From: Limnobaculum parvum
GTDB lineage: Bacteria; Pseudomonadota; Gammaproteobacteria; Enterobacterales; Enterobacteriaceae
Assembly (NCBI RefSeq): GCF_003096015.2
Contig: NZ_CP029185.2
Coordinates: 1,212,001-1,276,000, forward strand
Reading direction: 5' to 3'
Length of the DNA stretch: 64,000 nucleotides
Below, piece after piece: positions 59,728 through 64,000 of this stretch. The notes under the pieces are model-generated. The model did not search any database. It was not told where the DNA came from and saw nothing but the letters and a program-made list of their open reading frames with translations. The translations under genes and the position numbers were made by a program. The stretch's first letter is position 1. Each line of letters begins with the position of its first letter.

Positions 59728-60570
59728 TTAAATCGAATTATTTCTTCGATATTTTACGGGGGTGTCATCAACTATCTTTTTAAATTGCCGATGGAAGTAA
59801 CTAACACTTTGAAAACCGCACTGCGATGCAATAGCAGATAAAGAAAGTGAGCTTGTCCTCAGCAGGAAGCTGGCTTTATTTATTCGCAGTTGCGATATGT
59901 AGTCACTAAATGACAATCCGGCAAAGGTAGCTAAATCCCGTTTTACCGCGCTAATACTACAATGTGCATGCTCGGCCACATGTTGTAGTGTCACTGGGGT
60001 TGTGAAGTGATTATCGAGATAATTTAATATTTTCTCCACCCGTTGGTTTTGATAGGGCAAGAGCGGATGTCTGTCAGAAATATACTCAACATCTCTATCT
60101 TCAATCAAAAGTTCAAACAGCAATACAAGCAGACTCAGGCGTGTTAGTGGTGAGCTACTGGCAACTATCTTTCTGAATAAAGACTCACTCTGCTTTGCGC
60201 ACGCTTTAGAGAATTTAATAGCAGGTGATGCACGTGAAAATAATTGACTAACTGCACGGTATTCTTCCATGCCGCTAAGTAATTGTCGGTTAAGCCAGGT
60301 CTGTGGAATCAGAATGACAAAAATCTCACAGACAGAATCCATCCGAAGACTTTTCCATGAGTGAGGCTGATTGGGTGCGATAAAAACAAGGTCAGGCGAA
60401 CTAAAGTTGGAAGCATGGTTACCAATATAGAGTTTCCCTTCGCTGTTTAGTGTCAGCGTTAGTTCATATTCCCGATGATGATGCCACTTAAACGGTATTT
60501 CATGCCCTTTCAGGTGTGTTGAAAACCATGAGGATGTTGTTTCATAACGGAATATTTCACGCTTGAGCAT
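59728..60570 (-). CDS. AraC-family regulator with cupin domain
   Basis: A 280-residue regulator. The N-terminal cupin (about 1-130; HHHREYELTLTLNSEGKLYIGNH) has a His-rich strand that may hold metal or sugar. The C-terminal double helix-turn-helix (about 175-275) has LQHVAEHAHCSISAVKRDLATFAG and IASQCGFQSVSYFHRQFKKIV. It starts at 60570 (MLKREIFRYE), with GAGGTATCCC before the ATG; the frame opening at 60675 overlaps the divergent SIS gene region. It is adjacent and divergent to that gene and likely controls it in response to a sugar. Confidence 0.87.
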   Translation of the reverse strand: MLKREIFRYETTSSWFSTHLKGHEIPFKWHHHREYELTLTLNSEGKLYIGNHASNFSSPDLVFIAPNQPHSWKSLRMDSVCEIFVILIPQTWLNRQLLSGMEEYRAVSQLFSRASPAIKFSKACAKQSESLFRKIVASSSPLTRLSLLVLLFELLIEDRDVEYISDRHPLLPYQNQRVEKILNYLDNHFTTPVTLQHVAEHAHCSISAVKRDLATFAGLSFSDYISQLRINKASFLLRTSSLSLSAIASQCGFQSVSYFHRQFKKIVDDTPVKYRRNNSI

Positions 60571-60688
60571 GGGATACCTCACATGCGAATCTAAGCTATT
60601 AGTATAGCATTTTGAGCTAATAGTGAATTTTAAAAATATATTTTTCTGGAGAATGAATGCAACTATTCCTGACACAGAGCAATATAAA

Positions 60689-61411
60689 ATGATTACTGAT
60701 TACTTTCAGACAAGTCTTCCTCACATCAACCGCGTTTTACTGAACCAGAAAGATCAAATTGAGCGTGTGGCTGAACAGATGGTAAAAACCATTCGGGATG
60801 ATGGCATTATCTATGCTTTTGGAACAGGCCACTCTCACATGATTCCGATGGAATTGTTTGGACGAGCAGGAGGATTAGCTAATGTCTGTGCGATGTTTGA
60901 CGAAACTATTTTAAACGGTGGTGGAGCAAGACGTTCGAGCAGAATGGAGCAGTTATCAGGGCTTGCTGAAATTATTTGGCAAAGTACGCCACCAGGCCAT
61001 GGTGATATGCTATTTATTGTCTCAAATTCTGGCAGGAACGCCGCTGTTGTTGAAATGGCGTTTAAAGCCAAAGAGGAAGGTATTTTTACTGTCGCCATCA
61101 CTTCACTAGCGCAATCAAAGGCTAATGAGTCGCTTCACCATAGTGGAAAAAAACTTTATCAACTTGCTGATATTGTTCTGGATAATGGTGCGCCTGACGG
61201 TGATGCACAAATGAAATTTGGCGATTATATGACCGGCCCTTTATCGACGCTAACAGGTATTATTCTTATCAATTCGCTGGTTTGTGAAAGCGTACGGTTG
61301 TGTCAGGAACGTAACATTCCGGTGCCGCTTTTTCAGAGTCAGAATACAGAAAGAAAGACAAATAATAACGTGCTGTTTGAACGCTTCGAATCCCGAATCC
61401 CTCGATTTTAA
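60689..61411 (+). CDS. SIS-domain phosphosugar-binding protein (UPF0309-like)
   Basis: About 240 residues. The SIS core is plain: YAFGTGHSHMIPMELFGRAGG (first sugar-phosphate loop), ETILNGGGARRSS, IVSNSGRNAAVVEMAF (second loop) and KFGDYMTGPLSTLTGIILIN. This matches the UPF0309 group, isomerases or etherase-like proteins acting on amino-sugar phosphates. I start at 60689 (MITDYFQTSL), the family-like start; ATG 60653 (GGAGA directly before) and 60623 are alternatives. A lone SIS gene with a divergent AraC regulator suggests a small sugar-responsive unit whose uptake genes lie elsewhere. Confidence 0.82.
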   Translation: MITDYFQTSLPHINRVLLNQKDQIERVAEQMVKTIRDDGIIYAFGTGHSHMIPMELFGRAGGLANVCAMFDETILNGGGARRSSRMEQLSGLAEIIWQSTPPGHGDMLFIVSNSGRNAAVVEMAFKAKEEGIFTVAITSLAQSKANESLHHSGKKLYQLADIVLDNGAPDGDAQMKFGDYMTGPLSTLTGIILINSLVCESVRLCQERNIPVPLFQSQNTERKTNNNVLFERFESRIPRF

Positions 61412-61469
61412 AACGGACATTGCACGGATAAATATGAATGGCGGTGGGGACACCGCCATCAGAAGAGAA

Positions 61470-62963
61470 TTACTGTTGCTTATAGGTTTCTAGGAACTTG
61501 GCAAACTTACCGATAGCCATTTCCAGCTCATCTACCCGAGGCAGGGTTACAATGCGCACATGGTCCGGGTAAGGCCAATTAAAGCCAGAGCCCTGAACCA
61601 GCAGAACCTTTTGCTGTAGCAGTAGGTCGAGTACCATTTGCTGGTCATTCTTAATATTGAATTTTTTAGCATCAATTTTCGGGAACATATACAGCGCGCC
61701 TTTTGGCTTCACGCAGGAGACGCCCGGAATTTCATTAATCAGTTCCCAAGCACGGTTACGCTGTTCGTACAGACGACCACCGGGTTGAATAAATTCATTA
61801 ATACTTTGGTAGCCGCCAATGGCGGTTTGAATCGCATGCTGCATGGGTACGTTAGCGCATAAGCGCATCGATGCTAGCATTTCCAAACCTTCAATATAGC
61901 CTTTGGCGTGCTCTTTCGGGCCGCTTAACACCATCCAACCCTGACGGAAACCGGCAACGCGATAGGTTTTAGACAGGCCGTTGAAGGTGATGGTTAACAA
62001 GTCTGGAGCCAGCGCTGCGATAGAGTGATGCTGTGCTTCATCATAAAGAATCTTGTCGTAGATTTCGTCAGCGAAAATAATCAGGTTATGTTCACGGGCT
62101 ATTTGAACAATTTCCATCAGTAGCTCTTTGCTGTAAACCGCCCCAGTTGGGTTATTCGGGTTGATGATGACGATACCGCGAGTACGTGGGGTAATCTTTT
62201 TGCGAATATCATTTAAGTCAGGGAACCAGTCTGACTCTTCATCACACATATAGTGCACAGCCTTACCACCAGATAGTGACACGGCGGCGGTCCATAGTGG
62301 ATAGTCCGGAGCAGGGATCAGCATTTCATCACCCATATTCAGCAGCGCCTGCATGGCCTGTACAATCAGTTCAGACACGCCGTTACCGATATAGATATCT
62401 TCTACGGTGATATCTCGAATTCCTTGTGCCTGATAGTGCTGCATGATGGCTTTGCGCGCAGAATAGAGCCCTTTAGAGTCGCTATAGCCCTGTGCCGTTG
62501 GCAGATTGCGGATCACATCTACCAGAATTTCATCCGGCGCTTCAAAACCAAACGGTGCCGGGTTACCAATATTCAACTTAAGAACTTTGTTGCCTTCTTC
62601 TTCTAGGCGCTTGGCTTCTTTTAGCACCGGGCCGCGGATGTCGTAGCAAACATTGTCCAGCTTTCTCGATTTCTCAACAACTTTGTTGGAGCTGGGTTCG
62701 ATTAAGGGCTTAATGATTTTAGGCGCGGTTAAGCTTTGTTCTGCTGCATCCAACATGGCGTTGATCATTGGGTCATCGCCTTTAGGCTCAGTCTGATTTT
62801 CATCTGAAGCCACAATAATACCTGTATTATCCGACAGCAGACGCATTGTTGCGCCTGATGCAAAGGCGGGAGCCGCATCCAAAAGTTCTTTTTTTAAACG
62901 TAACGCTTGAGAGTTACCGCTTTTGAAGGATGCCAGATCGATCCATTCATTTGACCCTGTCAT
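61470..62963 (-). CDS. alaA: Alanine aminotransferase AlaA with a VapB/AbrB-like N-terminal extension
   Basis: A 497-residue protein; the aminotransferase part (about 96-497) equals E. coli AlaA (405): RKLDNVCYDIRGPVLKEAKR, GNPAPFGF, NPNNPTGA, and the PLP Lys in GLSKTYRVAGFRQG. It makes alanine from pyruvate and glutamate. The first ~95 residues are extra: IDLASFKSGNSQALRLKKEL (8-27) closely resembles VapB/MazE-type antitoxin DNA-binding domains (GxSQAVRLPKE). No ATG or GTG start suited to a 405-residue form lies near the junction, and the upstream ATG (62963) has a weak ribosome site. The fusion looks real but should be confirmed. Confidence 0.9.
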   Translation of the reverse strand: MTGSNEWIDLASFKSGNSQALRLKKELLDAAPAFASGATMRLLSDNTGIIVASDENQTEPKGDDPMINAMLDAAEQSLTAPKIIKPLIEPSSNKVVEKSRKLDNVCYDIRGPVLKEAKRLEEEGNKVLKLNIGNPAPFGFEAPDEILVDVIRNLPTAQGYSDSKGLYSARKAIMQHYQAQGIRDITVEDIYIGNGVSELIVQAMQALLNMGDEMLIPAPDYPLWTAAVSLSGGKAVHYMCDEESDWFPDLNDIRKKITPRTRGIVIINPNNPTGAVYSKELLMEIVQIAREHNLIIFADEIYDKILYDEAQHHSIAALAPDLLTITFNGLSKTYRVAGFRQGWMVLSGPKEHAKGYIEGLEMLASMRLCANVPMQHAIQTAIGGYQSINEFIQPGGRLYEQRNRAWELINEIPGVSCVKPKGALYMFPKIDAKKFNIKNDQQMVLDLLLQQKVLLVQGSGFNWPYPDHVRIVTLPRVDELEMAIGKFAKFLETYKQQ

Positions 62964-63169
62964 GCCACACCGCCTTAGTACTTTATAGGTTGTATATTGT
63001 TGTGTATTTTTACGTATATGGTAAATCCTACTATTGGATATACTTTATGGCAAGGCTTGGTTAATAAATTTGATTAAAAAAATGTTTATCGGTGTTTTGA
63101 TGGGAAGGATATGGTGGATGTATATACATTTTTGGTGCTGGGTTGATACCGAGTGAATCTTTATAATCG

Positions 63170-63585
63170 GCTACTGTGAATATTCCGGCCGTAAAAGCTA
63201 ATGGCTTATACGATCAATGTGCCCGTCCGGGGGAGATGTTCAGTAGCAATGTGTGCCGGGCAAAGCCCGGCATTTAATAAAAAAGCAGCGTTTCCGCTGC
63301 TTCAGACTGATGACAAAGTTTGCTAGTTCAGTTTAGTCCCTGACTAATTACTGTTGTATATGAACACCAAAAAGCAGCTTGAAACTGCTGACAAACCTAA
63401 TAAATCAACGCCTGCGTATATTCCAACCATAAAAACACTCTGCTTATATCAGCACTGATAACGGTCGATAAACAATCTGTACTTAGCAACAGAGTGCGAT
63501 GGGCCTGGCCGGGTTAGGGGTGTTTCGTTGGCTTACGCCAAGTCGACCCCAATACCCGTCCCTCCCATTGATGGGTTATCGCTAT
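63170..63585. repeat. Degenerate, mosaic copies of the purF-array element
   Basis: Three pieces. 63174-63200: TGTGAATATTCCGGCCGTAA, shared with the array. 63303-63325: CAGACTGATGACAAAG, the array's right end in reverse, directly abutting the brnQ terminator. 63379-63580: the plus-oriented element with left end GAAACTGCTGACAAACC, CTGTACTTAGC, and the hairpin GGGG (63517) to CCCC (63550) with TTGGC/GCCAA inside. The middle piece points the other way, so rearrangement has taken place. Confidence 0.75.
63276..63302 (-). terminator. Terminator of brnQ
   Basis: On the minus strand AAGCAGCG/CGCTGCTT with a GAAA loop is followed by TTTTTT. It is separated from the brnQ stop by the repeat copy. A second stem (GCCGGGC/GCCCGGC, 63255-63271) is adjacent. 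Confidence 0.8.
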
Positions 63586-63586
63586 C

Positions 63587-64000
63587 TTAAAGTGCTTTCT
63601 TCTTATTCCCGGGAATCAGAAATACCAGCAGCATCACAATCGCTGTTGGAAGCACCCATGCCATCCCTTGAGCTGCCAGCGGCATATACTCAGTTTGCGC
63701 ATCCAGCAGGGATTTAATCCAACCTACATTTTGCAGACTAGCGATGCCGCGCATGCCGTCTAACAGGCTGAAAATCAGCGCGACAAACATCACAGTGCGG
63801 AAGGCGTATTTAGGGTTTGGTAACCATGGGCGAATAAACGTCAGGGCAACCAGCGCGATTGTCAGTGGGTACAGGGCTAATAACACCGGTACAGACAGAG
63901 CGATTAACTGGCTCAGACCTACGTTGGCTACCAGCGCACAGATGATACATAACAGGATAACCCATTGGCGATAGCGCAGTGGTGTCAACGTAGCGAAGTA
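63587..64000 (-). CDS. brnQ: Branched-chain amino acid transporter BrnQ (5' part outside window)
   Basis: The C-terminal ~137 residues of an LIVCS-family transporter. The frame is open at the right edge, so the Met near 63988 is internal. TPLRYRQWVILLCIICALVANVGLSQLIALSVPVL and the hydrophobic segments up to the basic end FLIPGNKKKAL fit BrnQ, a Na- or H-coupled uptake system for Leu, Ile and Val with 12 segments. Convergent with nothing here; the terminator and repeat copies follow. Confidence 0.88.
   Translation of the reverse strand, partial: YFATLTPLRYRQWVILLCIICALVANVGLSQLIALSVPVLLALYPLTIALVALTFIRPWLPNPKYAFRTVMFVALIFSLLDGMRGIASLQNVGWIKSLLDAQTEYMPLAAQGMAWVLPTAIVMLLVFLIPGNKKKAL

Noticed and set aside
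1..64000. tRNA, rRNA, transposase or phage genes
   Set aside because: I looked for tRNA-like cloverleaf ends, integrase/transposase motifs and phage structural proteins and saw none.

Overview
The window is chromosomal DNA from a member of the Enterobacterales. The genes match well-known Escherichia coli families almost one for one, but the order and several insertions differ from E. coli. My best guess is a genus outside Enterobacteriaceae, possibly Budviciaceae (Limnobaculum, Pragia, Budvicia). This rests on recall of gene content, not on a search.

Layout. 1-1.1 kb: the end of yajQ and a small lipoprotein gene. 1.2-5.7 kb: an orphan sugar-type ABC importer (binding protein, double ATPase, two permeases) on the minus strand. 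6.3-15.4 kb: a complete L-arabinose island, with araF-araG-araH-araC leftward and araB-araA-araD rightward from a shared control region that contains a CRP-like site and a 21-bp direct pair of AraC-like half-sites. 15.5-28.9 kb: a core block of ampG-yajG, bolA, tig, clpP-clpX, lon (with a sigma-32-type promoter), hupB, ppiD, ybaV and queC. 29.1-40.6 kb: a second core block of pdxB-usg-truA-dedA-accD-folC-dedD-cvpA-purF-ubiX, with a PurR operator before cvpA and five tandem 285-bp repeats between purF and ubiX. 40.6-43.3 kb: a LacI-type regulator divergent from a hexuronate-type MFS transporter. 43.4-54.4 kb: yfcH, a glutathione transferase, yfcE, yfcD, pta-ackA, yfbV, yfbU, hxpA and yfbS. 54.4-58.6 kb: a four-gene cluster (alkaline phosphatase, small exported protein, ABC ATPase, MacB/FtsX-like permease with a His-rich loop). 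58.6-64 kb: a GC-rich structured element, yfbR, an AraC-type regulator beside a SIS-domain protein, alaA with an antitoxin-like N-terminal extension, degenerate repeat copies, and the end of brnQ.

How the parts work together. The arabinose genes form a full uptake, catabolism and regulation unit (AraFGH import, AraA/B/D conversion to D-xylulose 5-phosphate, AraC control). tig, clpPX, lon, hupB and ppiD are a protein-quality-control neighbourhood. pta-ackA is the acetate pathway. The phosphatase cluster may liberate phosphate and move or supply a metal, but this is inference.

Most notable points. (1) A short structured repeat with imperfect terminal inverted repeats sits against rho-independent terminators or terminator-like hairpins at three loci. 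It is amplified five-fold after purF, and one hairpin shows compensatory base changes between copies. (2) Three genes (araG, accD, a lacI-type gene) each lack exactly one base at a six-base homopolymer. This points to base-calling error, since accD is normally essential. (3) AlaA carries a VapB/AbrB-like N-terminal segment. (4) The phosphatase/ABC cluster is not a standard E. coli arrangement.
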